A DNA stretch of 64,000 nucleotides, taken from assembly GCF_031458075.1 (NCBI RefSeq), contig NZ_JAVDXT010000007.1:122452-186451 (forward strand). Direction: 5' to 3'. The stretch's first letter is position 1, and each line of letters begins with the position of its first letter. The notes under the pieces are model-generated. The model was not told where the DNA came from. It did no database searches and saw only the letters and a list, made by a program, of their open reading frames with translations. Below, in pieces: positions 33,207-41,271 of the stretch. Origin of the DNA: Rhodoferax_B ferrireducens_A. GTDB taxonomy: Bacteria; Pseudomonadota; Gammaproteobacteria; Burkholderiales; Burkholderiaceae_C. Position numbers and translations under genes: made by a program.

Positions 33207-34651
33207 GCCCGCACATCCCTACCGCCGATCTGAAAGCCCGCTACGGCGAGCGTTACCGCTGGCTGCTATTGCTGGCGGTGATGATCGGCACCATGGCGTC
33301 CATCATGTCGTCCACCATCGTCAACGTGGCGGTGCCGGACATGAGCCACCACTTCACCCTCGGGCCGTCGCGCGCGCAGTGGGTCACTTCCGGCTTCATG
33401 GTGGCCATGACGGTGTCCATGCTGACCACGCCCTGGCTGCTAGCCCGCTACGGCTACCGGCGCACCTACGCCGGCGCCATGTGGCTGCTGCTGGTCGGTG
33501 GCATCGCCGGCGGCCTGGCCGGCGACTACGGCCTGGTGCTGGCGGCCCGCGTGGCCGAAGGGCTGGCGGCCGGCGTGGTGCAGCCGATACCGGCCATCAT
33601 CATCCTGCGCGCCTTCGAGCCGCACGAGCAGGGGCGCGCCAGCGGCCTGTTCGGCATGGGCGTGGTGCTGGCGCCGGCCATAGGCCCCAGCATCGGCGGC
33701 ATCCTGGTCGATCTGTTCGGCTGGCGCTCGATCTTCTTCATGGTGGTGCCGTTCTGCCTGGTGTCTCTGTGGATGGCGCGCAAGTTCGTACCCACCACCG
33801 CGCCCGGTGGCGCGCTGGCCAGCAGCGGTGCTTCGCTGGACTGGCGCGGCCTGCTGCTGGCTGCGGTCGGCACGCTGTGCCTGCTCAACGGCATGGTGCA
33901 GCTGCGCAGCGGCACGCTGTCGGTGGCCGGCCTGCTATTGCTGGGCGCGCTGCTGGCGGTGGTGGGCTTCATCGCCTGGCAGCGGCGCCTGGCCGCCCGG
34001 GGCGGGGCGCCGCTGATGGACCTGGCGTTGTTCGGCTACCGGCCATTCGCCATGGGCAGCATCGTGGCGGTGATCTACGGCACCGCGCTGTTTGGCTCCA
34101 CCTATCTGCTGCCGGTGTACATGCAGGTGGGGCTGGGCCTATCGGCGTCTTACGTGGGCGCCATCCTGCTGCCGGCGGGGCTGGTGCTGGCGGCCACCAT
34201 CGCCTTCGTCGGCCGGCTGGCCGACAAGCAGCCGACCTATCTGCTGGTCAGCATAGGCCTGGCGCTGTTGGCCAGCTCGTTCGCGCTGATGGTGACCATT
34301 GCCCTGGGCAGCCCGATCTGGATGCTGGTGCTGTGGGCGGTGCTGGGGCGCATCGGCCTGGGTTTCATCCTGCCGTCGCTGAACCTGGGCGCCATGCGGC
34401 CGCTGGACAAGGCTTTGATCCCGCAGGGCTCGAGCGCGATCAACTTTCTGCGCATGCTGGGCGGCGCCACCGGCGTCAGCCTGTGCGGTATCGTGCTGGA
34501 ATGGCGGCTGGCCGCGCATGGCGACTCGTTTGCGAACCCGGTTACCAGCCCGGAGCGGCTGATGGCGTTTAATGAGTCGTTCCTGATGCTGGCGGCGTTG
34601 TGCGCGCTGGCCCTTGTCGCCGCCTGGCAGCTGCGTACCCCGAAAGCCTGA
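33203..34651 (+). CDS. DHA2-type MFS drug efflux transporter
   Basis: About 482 aa with 14 hydrophobic segments. First helix WLLLLAVMIGTMASIM with SSTIVNVAVPDM (DHA2 motif D1), WVTSGFMVAMTVSML, then motif C GMGVVLAPAIGPSIGG near 150. Proton-coupled exporter of the EmrB/QacA group. The frame is open upstream through the CWC gene, so the start must be inferred: TTG 33203 gives the usual about 20 cytoplasmic residues before helix 1 and overlaps the CWC stop. No membrane fusion protein gene is adjacent, so an EmrAB-type pump is not complete here. Confidence 0.85.
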   Translation: MSPHIPTADLKARYGERYRWLLLLAVMIGTMASIMSSTIVNVAVPDMSHHFTLGPSRAQWVTSGFMVAMTVSMLTTPWLLARYGYRRTYAGAMWLLLVGGIAGGLAGDYGLVLAARVAEGLAAGVVQPIPAIIILRAFEPHEQGRASGLFGMGVVLAPAIGPSIGGILVDLFGWRSIFFMVVPFCLVSLWMARKFVPTTAPGGALASSGASLDWRGLLLAAVGTLCLLNGMVQLRSGTLSVAGLLLLGALLAVVGFIAWQRRLAARGGAPLMDLALFGYRPFAMGSIVAVIYGTALFGSTYLLPVYMQVGLGLSASYVGAILLPAGLVLAATIAFVGRLADKQPTYLLVSIGLALLASSFALMVTIALGSPIWMLVLWAVLGRIGLGFILPSLNLGAMRPLDKALIPQGSSAINFLRMLGGATGVSLCGIVLEWRLAAHGDSFANPVTSPERLMAFNESFLMLAALCALALVAAWQLRTPKA

Positions 34652-34655
34652 AACC

Positions 34656-35420
34656 ATGTGCCAACTCCTGGGAATGAACTGCAACACACCGACCGACGTG
34701 GTGTTCAGCTTCAGCGGCTTTGCCGAACGCGGCGGCCGCACCGACCACCACAGCGACGGCTGGGGCATCGCCTTTTTCGAAGGCCGTGGCCTGCGCCATT
34801 TTGTCGACCACCAGGCGGCCTGTGAGTCGCCAGTGGCGGCGCTGATCCGCCAGTACCCGATCAAGAGCCGCAACGTGATCGCCCACATCCGCAAAGCCAC
34901 GCAGGGCGTGGTGGCACTGGAGAACTGCCACCCGTTCGTGCGCGAACTCTGGGGCCGCTACTGGGTGTTCGCCCACAACGGCGACCTGAAGGACTTCCAC
35001 CCGCGGCTGCATGCCAGCTTCCAGCCGGTGGGCAATACCGACAGCGAGCGCGCGTTCTGCTGGATCATGCAGGAGCTGGCCAAGTCGCACGCCGGCGTAC
35101 CCAGCGTGGCCGAACTGACGCTGACCCTGCGCGAGCTCAGCCAGCGCATCGCCCGCCACGGCACCTTCAACTTTTTGCTGAGCAACGGCGAGGCGCTGTG
35201 GGCCCATGCATCCACCCAGCTGCACTATGTGGAGCGCAAACACCCGTTTGCCCACGCCACGCTGAAAGACGAAGACCTGAGCGTCAACTTTGCCGAGCAC
35301 ACCAGCGCCAACGACCGCGTGGCCATGGTGGCCACCGCGCCGCTGACCAGCAACGAAGAATGGACGGCCTTCGCCACCGGCGAACTCAAGGTGTTTGTCG
35401 ACGGCGCCCTGGTCGGCTGA
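34656..35420 (+). CDS. Class II glutamine amidotransferase, YafJ type
   Basis: 254 aa. N-terminal nucleophile Cys2 exposed after Met removal (MCQLLGMNCN), then HHSDGWGIAFFEG near 28-40, ARIRKAT-like AHIRKATQGVVALENCHPF, and WVFAHNGDLKDF, all typical of the YafJ/DUF4 class II glutaminase domain. It has no synthase domain, so the ammonia acceptor is unknown; relatives may act in peptide or glutathione-related hydrolysis. Four bp after the MFS gene and therefore likely co-transcribed. Confidence 0.88.
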   Translation: MCQLLGMNCNTPTDVVFSFSGFAERGGRTDHHSDGWGIAFFEGRGLRHFVDHQAACESPVAALIRQYPIKSRNVIAHIRKATQGVVALENCHPFVRELWGRYWVFAHNGDLKDFHPRLHASFQPVGNTDSERAFCWIMQELAKSHAGVPSVAELTLTLRELSQRIARHGTFNFLLSNGEALWAHASTQLHYVERKHPFAHATLKDEDLSVNFAEHTSANDRVAMVATAPLTSNEEWTAFATGELKVFVDGALVG

Positions 35421-35428
35421 ACCTGGGC

Positions 35429-35489
35429 GCTATGCTTTAGATAGCTGCCAGCGCAGGTAGTACCTGCGCCAGAGCCTGATTTTCTTTAA
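35429..35489 (+). repeat. Palindromic repeat family 1, copy 10 (best consensus copy)
   Basis: Head GCTATGCTTTAGATAGC, core GCGCAGGTAGTACCTGCGC (an almost perfect palindrome), tail GAGCCTGATTTTCTTTAAA. It starts 8 nt after the amidotransferase stop; the tail supplies the gshB stop (35486-35488) on the other strand. Confidence 0.92.
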
Positions 35490-36445
35490 ACCGCCAGCGC
35501 GGCTTCCAGCGCGTCGATGAACAGCGCCGCCACGTCGCAGCCGGTCTGGTCGAAGATTTCCTGGAAGCAGGTCGGGCTGGTGACGTTGATCTCGGTCACG
35601 CAGTCGCCGATCACGTCCACGCCCACCAGCAGCAGGCCGCGCGCCGCCAGGATCGGGCCCAGGGCTTCGCCGATTTCGCGGTCGCGGTTGGACAGCGGCT
35701 GGGCCACACCCTTGCCGCCCACCGCCAGGTTGCCGCGCACCTCGCCGCCCTGTGGAATCCGCGCCAGGCAGTAGGGCACGGGCTTGCCGCCGATCACCAG
35801 CACGCGCTTGTCGCCCAGCGCGATCTCGGGCAGGAACTTCTGCACCATCACGCTCTCGGCGCCGTTCTTGTTCAGCGTCTCGATGATGCCGCCCAGGTTC
35901 AGGCCGTCTTCCTTGACGCGGAAGATGCCCATGCCACCCATGCCGTCCAGCGGCTTCAAGATGATGTCCTTGTGCTCGGCGTGGAAGCGGCGGATCGCCT
36001 CGGCGCTGCGCGTCACCAGGGTCGGGCCGCTGAACTGCGGGAACTCCATGATGGCCAGCTTTTCCGGGTGGTCGCGCAGCGCGCGCGGCTTGTTGAACAC
36101 CTTGGCACCTTCGCGCTCGGCCTGCTCCAGCAGGTGGGTGGCATAGAAGAATTCGGAGTCGAACGGCGGGTCCTTGCGCATGATGATGGCGCCAAAGTCC
36201 TTCAGCGCGCGCGGGCTGTTGGCAAACAGCGGCTGGCTGACGCTGAACCAGTCGGTCTTGTCGCCGGTGAGGTGGATGTCGCGCACCTGGGCCGTCACCA
36301 CGCCACCGGTCTGCCACTGCAGGTCTTGCGGCTCACAGGCCGAGATGCTGTGGCCGCGCCGCTGCGCCTCGCGCATCATCACGAAGGTGGTGTCCTTGTA
36401 GATCTTGAAAGACTCGAGGGGATCGGCGACGAAGAGGATGTTCAT
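35486..36445 (-). CDS. gshB: Glutathione synthetase
   Basis: 319 aa ATP-grasp ligase joining gamma-glutamylcysteine and glycine. Motifs: MNILFVADPLESFKIYKDTT at the N-terminus, IIMRKDPPFDSEFFYATHLL, KPLDGMGGMGIFR (glycine-rich ATP loop near 160), and C-terminal GLLLVGVDVIGDCVTEINVT with metal ligands. Complete length. ATG 36445 is chosen as the conserved N-terminus. benE ends 20 bp upstream on the same strand. gshA is 10 kb away. Confidence 0.96.
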   Translation of the reverse strand: MNILFVADPLESFKIYKDTTFVMMREAQRRGHSISACEPQDLQWQTGGVVTAQVRDIHLTGDKTDWFSVSQPLFANSPRALKDFGAIIMRKDPPFDSEFFYATHLLEQAEREGAKVFNKPRALRDHPEKLAIMEFPQFSGPTLVTRSAEAIRRFHAEHKDIILKPLDGMGGMGIFRVKEDGLNLGGIIETLNKNGAESVMVQKFLPEIALGDKRVLVIGGKPVPYCLARIPQGGEVRGNLAVGGKGVAQPLSNRDREIGEALGPILAARGLLLVGVDVIGDCVTEINVTSPTCFQEIFDQTGCDVAALFIDALEAALAV

Positions 36446-36465
36446 GGAAGCTTTCAAACAGGATG

Positions 36466-37644
36466 TCACACAGCGGGACGGCGGTACTGTTGCACAAACA
36501 GCGCCAGCGCGCCGGCCACCACGCCCCAAAAGGCCGAGCCGACACCGGCCATCACCACGCCGCTGAGCGTGACCAGGAAAGTGATGGTAGCGGCCTCGCG
36601 GTGCTGGATGTCGTGCAGCGCGGCGGCCAGCGCGTTGCCTATGGTGCCCAGCAGCGCCAGCCCGGCGATGGCGGCGATCAGCTCGCGCGGAAACGCCGTC
36701 AGCAGGCCGGTGATCGCCGCGCCGAAGATGCCGATCAGCACGTAGATGACGCCGCAGCACACGGCCGCGGTGTAGCGCTGGGATTTGTTGGCATGCGCCT
36801 CGGGGCCCATGCAGATGGCGGCGGTGATCGAGCTCAGGCACAGCGCAAACGCGCCGAACGGCGCCAGCACCAGGGTCGCCAGGCCGCTGAGGGTGATCAG
36901 CTTGGAGATCGGCATGTCGTAGTGGGCTGCGCGGATCGCTGCCACGCCGGGCAGGTTCTGCGAGGCCATGGTCACCACGAACAGCGGCAAAGCCATGCCG
37001 ACCATGGCCGCCCAGCTGAACTGCGGCGCCACAAACACCGGCGTTGCCAAGGAAAATACGATGTTGGCGCTGACCACCTCTCCGCGGGCAGCTACAAAAG
37101 CAATAGCAGACAGCAAGGTCAGCACCACCGCGTAGCGCGGCCACCAGCGCCGGGCCAGCAAATACACCGCCAGCATCAGCAGCACCAATGGCAGGGCCGA
37201 CTGGGCCGCCACGAAACCGTTCAGCCCGAAACGCGCCAGCACGCCGGCCAGCAGGGCCGCAGCCACCGCCATGGGAATGCGGTCCATCACCTTCTCAAAC
37301 CAGCCGGTGATGCCGCACAGCGCAATCAGCATGGCGCTGACCATGAAAGCCCCGACCGCCTCGGCCATGCTGAAGCCGCCGGCCACGGCCGCGGTGGCGA
37401 TCACCGCCGCGCCCGGGGTCGACCAGGCAATCATCACCGGCTGGCGCAGCCACAGCGAAGGCAACAAGGTGCACAAGCCCATGCCCAGGCCCAGCGCCCA
37501 CATCCAGGAGGTCGTTTGCGCGGGCGTGGCATGCAGCGCCTGGGCCGCCTGGAACACCACGGCCACCGAACTGGTAAAGCCGACCAGCACGGCCACAAAG
37601 CCGGCGGTGACGGCGGAGAGATGGAGATCTTTGAAAAAACGCAT
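36466..37644 (-). CDS. benE: BenE-family benzoate/proton symporter
   Basis: 392 aa integral membrane protein with about 12 hydrophobic segments, matching the BenE family: LSAVTAGFVAVLVGFTSSVA at the start, TPGAAVIATA, PLFVVTMASQNLPGVAAIRA near 230 and AICMGPEAHANKSQRY near 290. Imports benzoate or a related aromatic acid with protons. No benzoate catabolic genes are adjacent. Residues 180-198 are encoded by a family 1 repeat. Start ATG 37644 (MRFFKDLHLS) is the conserved one. Confidence 0.92.
   Translation of the reverse strand: MRFFKDLHLSAVTAGFVAVLVGFTSSVAVVFQAAQALHATPAQTTSWMWALGLGMGLCTLLPSLWLRQPVMIAWSTPGAAVIATAAVAGGFSMAEAVGAFMVSAMLIALCGITGWFEKVMDRIPMAVAAALLAGVLARFGLNGFVAAQSALPLVLLMLAVYLLARRWWPRYAVVLTLLSAIAFVAARGEVVSANIVFSLATPVFVAPQFSWAAMVGMALPLFVVTMASQNLPGVAAIRAAHYDMPISKLITLSGLATLVLAPFGAFALCLSSITAAICMGPEAHANKSQRYTAAVCCGVIYVLIGIFGAAITGLLTAFPRELIAAIAGLALLGTIGNALAAALHDIQHREAATITFLVTLSGVVMAGVGSAFWGVVAGALALFVQQYRRPAV
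37052..37107 (-). repeat. Palindromic repeat family 1 inside benE (copy 11)
   Basis: Minus-strand head GCTATTGCTTTTGTAGC, diverged core with CCGCGGAG, GCGCC and tail GTATTTTCC. It is in frame in a hydrophilic loop between membrane segments (AFVAARGEVVSANIV). Confidence 0.55.
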
Positions 37645-37676
37645 GCGGGGATTGTCCGCGACGCAAAAAATATACA

Positions 37677-37732
37677 AAAAATCAACCTCTGGCGCATATT
37701 CCACCAGCGCCATAAGCTATCAATTAAATAGC
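37677..37732 (-). repeat. Palindromic repeat family 1, copy 12
   Basis: Head GCTATTTAATTGATAGC on the minus strand starts 5 nt after the aldehyde dehydrogenase stop; core TGGCGCTGGTGGAATATGCGCCA, tail GAGGTTGATTTTT. It occupies the gap before benE and so lies in the benE leader. Confidence 0.8.
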
Positions 37733-37737
37733 AAACC

Positions 37738-39165
37738 TCAGGCCCGCCTGGCCAGCCAGCGCAGCAGCTGCAGGACGCGCGGCGTGTACGGCGGATAGAC
37801 CAGGCCGCCAGCCGACCAGCGCGACTGCAGGAACACCGGCTTTTCCTTGCTGAACTGGCGGAATCCGTATTCGCCGTGGTAATGCCCCTGGCCGGACGGG
37901 CCGACGCCGCCGAACGGCAGGCTGTCCTGCGCCAAGTGCACCAGACAGTCGTTGATGGACACGCCGCCCGACAGGGTCTGGGCCAGCACCTGGTCGCGGT
38001 GCGCGCTGTCGCTGCCAAACCAGTACAGGGCCAGTGGCTTGTCGCGAGCGTTGACGAAGGCAATCGCCTCGTCCAGCGTGTCGTAGGCCACGATGGGCAG
38101 GAGGGGACCGAAGATTTCTTCCTGCAGCACGCGCATGCCGGCGTGCACGTTCAGCAGCAGTACCGGTGCCATCTGTCGCATCTGTCGCATCTGTCGACCA
38201 TTGCCCGGTTCGAGCTCCAGCACGGTCGCGCCCTGCTGGCGTGCATCGTCCACCAGGCCGTGCAGACGCTGCAGATGGCGTTCACTGGCGATGCTGGTGT
38301 AGTCGGGGTTGCCCTGAAACTGGGGGTACAGGCGCTGCATGCTGGCACGCAAGGCCGCCACAAAAGCATCCAGTTGCGGGCGCGGCACCAGCGCGTAATC
38401 GGGTGCGATGCAGGTCTGGCCGGCGTTGATCAGCTTGCCCCAGGCCAGCCGCTCCACCCCTTTGCCCAGGTCGCAAGACGCATCGACGATGGCCGGCGAC
38501 TTGCCGCCCAGCTCCAGGGTCACCGGCGTCAGATTCTTGGCCGCCGCCTGCGCCACCAGCCGTCCCACGGCGGTGGAGCCAGTGAACACCAGGTGGTCGA
38601 AGGGCGCGGCGCAAAACGCCTGGCCCAGGGCCGCGTCGCCGGTCAGCACCGCCACTTCTTCCGACGCAAAAAATTCCGCCACCGCTGCCTGCAGCGCATC
38701 GGCAAACAAAGGCGTCAGCTCGGACGGTTTGAGCAGCGCGCGGTTCCCCGCCGCCAGCACATCGACCAGCGGCGACAAGGCCAGCAGCAGCGGGTAGTTC
38801 CAGGGGCTGACGATGCCCACCACGCCCAGCGGCTGGCGCAGCAGCCGGCTGCGGCCCGGCCAGAAGGTCCAGGCGGTGGCCACCCCGCGCGGCTGCATCC
38901 AGGCCCGCAGATGGCTTTGCGCATGGCGGATGGCGGCGCGCAGCGGCACGATTTCGGTCAGCGTGGTCTCGGTGGCCGAGCGGTTGCCAAAGTCCTGGCT
39001 GACCGCGGCGGTGAAACGCTCTGCGTAGCTGTCGATCAGTGCGCCCAGGCGCTGCAAGCGGTCCCGCCGCACAGCATGGGCTGGCGCCGGGTCGGCCGCG
39101 TGGGCCTGGCGCTGCAGGTCCAGCAGGCATTGGAGCTCGGATTCGGTGGTGTTCATGGTGTGCAT
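37738..39165 (-). CDS. Coniferyl aldehyde dehydrogenase-type aldehyde dehydrogenase
   Basis: 475 aa NAD(P)-dependent aldehyde dehydrogenase of the CalB/coniferyl aldehyde group: GVVGIVSPWNYPLLLALSPL, FTGSTAVGRLV, catalytic Glu in TLELGGKSP, catalytic Cys in NAGQTCIAPDY, EEIFGPLLPIV. It probably oxidises aromatic or long-chain aldehydes. An in-frame triple 9-bp repeat (38170-38196) encodes three RQM units in the coenzyme/oligomer region. Start ATG 39165, with ATG 39156 as an alternative. Divergent from nadC. Confidence 0.9.
   Translation of the reverse strand: MHTMNTTESELQCLLDLQRQAHAADPAPAHAVRRDRLQRLGALIDSYAERFTAAVSQDFGNRSATETTLTEIVPLRAAIRHAQSHLRAWMQPRGVATAWTFWPGRSRLLRQPLGVVGIVSPWNYPLLLALSPLVDVLAAGNRALLKPSELTPLFADALQAAVAEFFASEEVAVLTGDAALGQAFCAAPFDHLVFTGSTAVGRLVAQAAAKNLTPVTLELGGKSPAIVDASCDLGKGVERLAWGKLINAGQTCIAPDYALVPRPQLDAFVAALRASMQRLYPQFQGNPDYTSIASERHLQRLHGLVDDARQQGATVLELEPGNGRQMRQMRQMAPVLLLNVHAGMRVLQEEIFGPLLPIVAYDTLDEAIAFVNARDKPLALYWFGSDSAHRDQVLAQTLSGGVSINDCLVHLAQDSLPFGGVGPSGQGHYHGEYGFRQFSKEKPVFLQSRWSAGGLVYPPYTPRVLQLLRWLARRA
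38170..38196 (-). repeat. In-frame tandem 9-bp repeat, three units
   Basis: CATCTGTCG three times without mismatch, encoding (RQM)x3 in the aldehyde dehydrogenase. Perfect identity suggests recent slippage expansion. Confidence 0.9.
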
Positions 39166-39269
39166 AGTGCCAGCCTGGAGAATCCATGGCGGCAAAGGGC
39201 CGACACGGATGTGACACACTTCGGTCCCGCCCGCGACATGGGCGACAGACACGGACCTGCCCCACAACA

Positions 39270-40151
39270 ATGACAACGACACGGTTTTTTGACTTTTCCG
39301 CGGCGAGCATCGCCACCCTGGCCGAGGCCGATGTAGCCCGCGCCCTGGCCGAAGACGTAGGCCCTGGCGACCTGACGGCGGCGCTGGTCGACCCGGCCCG
39401 CCACACCCGGGCCCGCATCCTGGCCCGCGAATCCGCCGTGCTCTGCGGCACGCCCTGGGTCGAGGCCACGCTGCGCCAGGTCGCCCCCACCGCCACCTGG
39501 CGCTGGCTGGTGAACGAGGGCCAACGCTGCGCCGCCGACCAGGTGGTGCTGGAGCTCGAAGGCCCGGCCCGGGCCCTGCTGACGGCCGAGCGCACCGCGC
39601 TGAACTTTCTGCAGCTGCTCAGTGCCGTGGCCAGCCGTACCGCCCTGCATGTGCAGGCCGTAGCCGGTACCGGCACCCACATCGTCGACACCCGTAAAAC
39701 CCTGCCCGGCCTGCGCCTGGCGCAGAAGTACGCAGTGCGCGTAGGCGGCGGCACCAACCACCGTATCGGCCTGTATGACGCCGTGCTGATCAAGGAAAAC
39801 CACATTGCCGCCGCCGGTGGCGTGACCGCCGTGCTGCGCCGCGCCGCCGAACTCGCGCAGCAGGCCAGCTTTGTCGAGATCGAGGTCGAAACCCTGGAGC
39901 AACTGGACGAGGCGCTGGACGCCGGCGCCCGCATGGTCTTGCTGGACAACATGGCGCTGCCGATGCTGCATGAGGCCGTGCGCCGCAACACGGCCCGAGG
40001 CGACCAGAAGGCGATTCTCGAAATCTCCGGCGGCGTCACGCTGGACGGCCTGCGCGCGTTGGCCGAAACCGGCGTGGACCGCATCTCCATCGGCGGCCTG
40101 ACCAAGGATGTCAAGGCCACCGACTATTCCATGCGCTTCCAGGATCTATAA
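39270..40151 (+). CDS. nadC: Nicotinate-nucleotide pyrophosphorylase (quinolinate phosphoribosyltransferase)
   Basis: 293 aa; converts quinolinate and PRPP to nicotinate mononucleotide in NAD synthesis. Motifs: EDVGPGDLTAALVD at 26-39, ERTALNFLQLLSAVASRT, VDTRKTLPGLRLAQKYAVRVGG (Arg and Lys binding quinolinate), LIKENHI and the phosphate loop EISGGVTLDGL. First gene of nadC-nadA-pabBC. Start ATG 39270 fits the family N-terminus. Confidence 0.96.
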   Translation: MTTTRFFDFSAASIATLAEADVARALAEDVGPGDLTAALVDPARHTRARILARESAVLCGTPWVEATLRQVAPTATWRWLVNEGQRCAADQVVLELEGPARALLTAERTALNFLQLLSAVASRTALHVQAVAGTGTHIVDTRKTLPGLRLAQKYAVRVGGGTNHRIGLYDAVLIKENHIAAAGGVTAVLRRAAELAQQASFVEIEVETLEQLDEALDAGARMVLLDNMALPMLHEAVRRNTARGDQKAILEISGGVTLDGLRALAETGVDRISIGGLTKDVKATDYSMRFQDL

Positions 40152-40161
40152 GAGGCTCGCC

Positions 40162-41271
40162 ATGCACACCCTGATGGAAGTCGAATACGAGCAACCGACC
40201 TCGGAGTCGGTCTGCGCCCCGCGCCACGCCTGGGCCCGCGTGCCGGTCGAGCCCGGCCCGGCCGAGCGCCTGGCGCTGAAAGACCGCATCCGCCGCCTGC
40301 TGAAGGAGCGCAACGCGGTCATGGTGTCGCACTACTACGTGCACCCCGATCTGCAGGACCTGGCGGAAGAAACCGGCGGCCTGGTCAGCGATTCGCTGGA
40401 GATGGCACGCTTCGGCCGCGACCATGCGGCGCAGACCCTGGTGGTCTCGGGCGTGCGCTTCATGGGCGAGACCGCCAAGATTTTGTCGCCCGAAAAACGC
40501 ATCCTGATGCCCGATCTGGACGCCACCTGCTCGCTGGACCTGGGCTGCCCTAGCGCCGAATTCAATGCGTTTTGCGACGCCCACCCGGACCGCACCGTGG
40601 TGGTCTACGCCAACACCAGCGCCGAGGTGAAAGCCCGCGCCGACTGGCTGGTGACCTCGGGCTGCGCGCTCGACGTGGTGCGGGCACTGAAAGACCAGGG
40701 CCACAAGATTCTGTGGGCGCCCGACAAGCACCTGGGCAGCTACATCCAGCGCGAAACGGGCGCCGACATGGTGTTCTGGAACGGGGCCTGCATCGTGCAC
40801 GACGAGTTCAAGGCCTTCGAGCTCCAGGCGCTGAAAGCCGAGCACCCCGAAGCCAAGGTGCTGGTACACCCCGAGTCGCCCGCCGACGTGGTGGCACTGG
40901 CCGATGCCGTGGGCTCGACCTCGGCCATCCTGAACGCCGCACGGACCATGGATGCAACCACCTTCATCGTTGCCACCGACAACGGCATGCTGCACAAGCT
41001 GCGCACGCAGAACCCGCACAAGCTGTTCATCGAAGCCCCCACGGCCGGCAACAGTGCCACCTGCAAGAGCTGCGCGCACTGCCCCTGGATGGCGATGAAC
41101 GGCCTGGCCGGCCTGGCCCAGGTGCTGGAACTGGGCACCAACGAAATCCACATTGACCCCGCGCTGGGCCTGCGCGCCCGCGTGCCTATCGACCGCATGC
41201 TGGCCTTCACCGCAGCCCTGAAAAACGGCCAGCCCACCACCGGCCTGGTGCCGCATATCGGCGCAGCCTGA
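40162..41271 (+). CDS. nadA: Quinolinate synthase
   Basis: 369 aa 4Fe-4S enzyme that condenses iminoaspartate from NadB with dihydroxyacetone phosphate. Motifs: MVSHYYVHPDLQDLAEE, GVRFMGETAKILSPEK, and the cluster Cys residues in DATCSLDLGCP and ATCKSCAHCPWMAMNG, with EIHIDPAL near the end. Starts 10 bp after nadC with AGAGG upstream. pabBC begins at the last base of its stop (TGATG), so the two are translationally coupled. Confidence 0.96.
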   Translation: MHTLMEVEYEQPTSESVCAPRHAWARVPVEPGPAERLALKDRIRRLLKERNAVMVSHYYVHPDLQDLAEETGGLVSDSLEMARFGRDHAAQTLVVSGVRFMGETAKILSPEKRILMPDLDATCSLDLGCPSAEFNAFCDAHPDRTVVVYANTSAEVKARADWLVTSGCALDVVRALKDQGHKILWAPDKHLGSYIQRETGADMVFWNGACIVHDEFKAFELQALKAEHPEAKVLVHPESPADVVALADAVGSTSAILNAARTMDATTFIVATDNGMLHKLRTQNPHKLFIEAPTAGNSATCKSCAHCPWMAMNGLAGLAQVLELGTNEIHIDPALGLRARVPIDRMLAFTAALKNGQPTTGLVPHIGAA

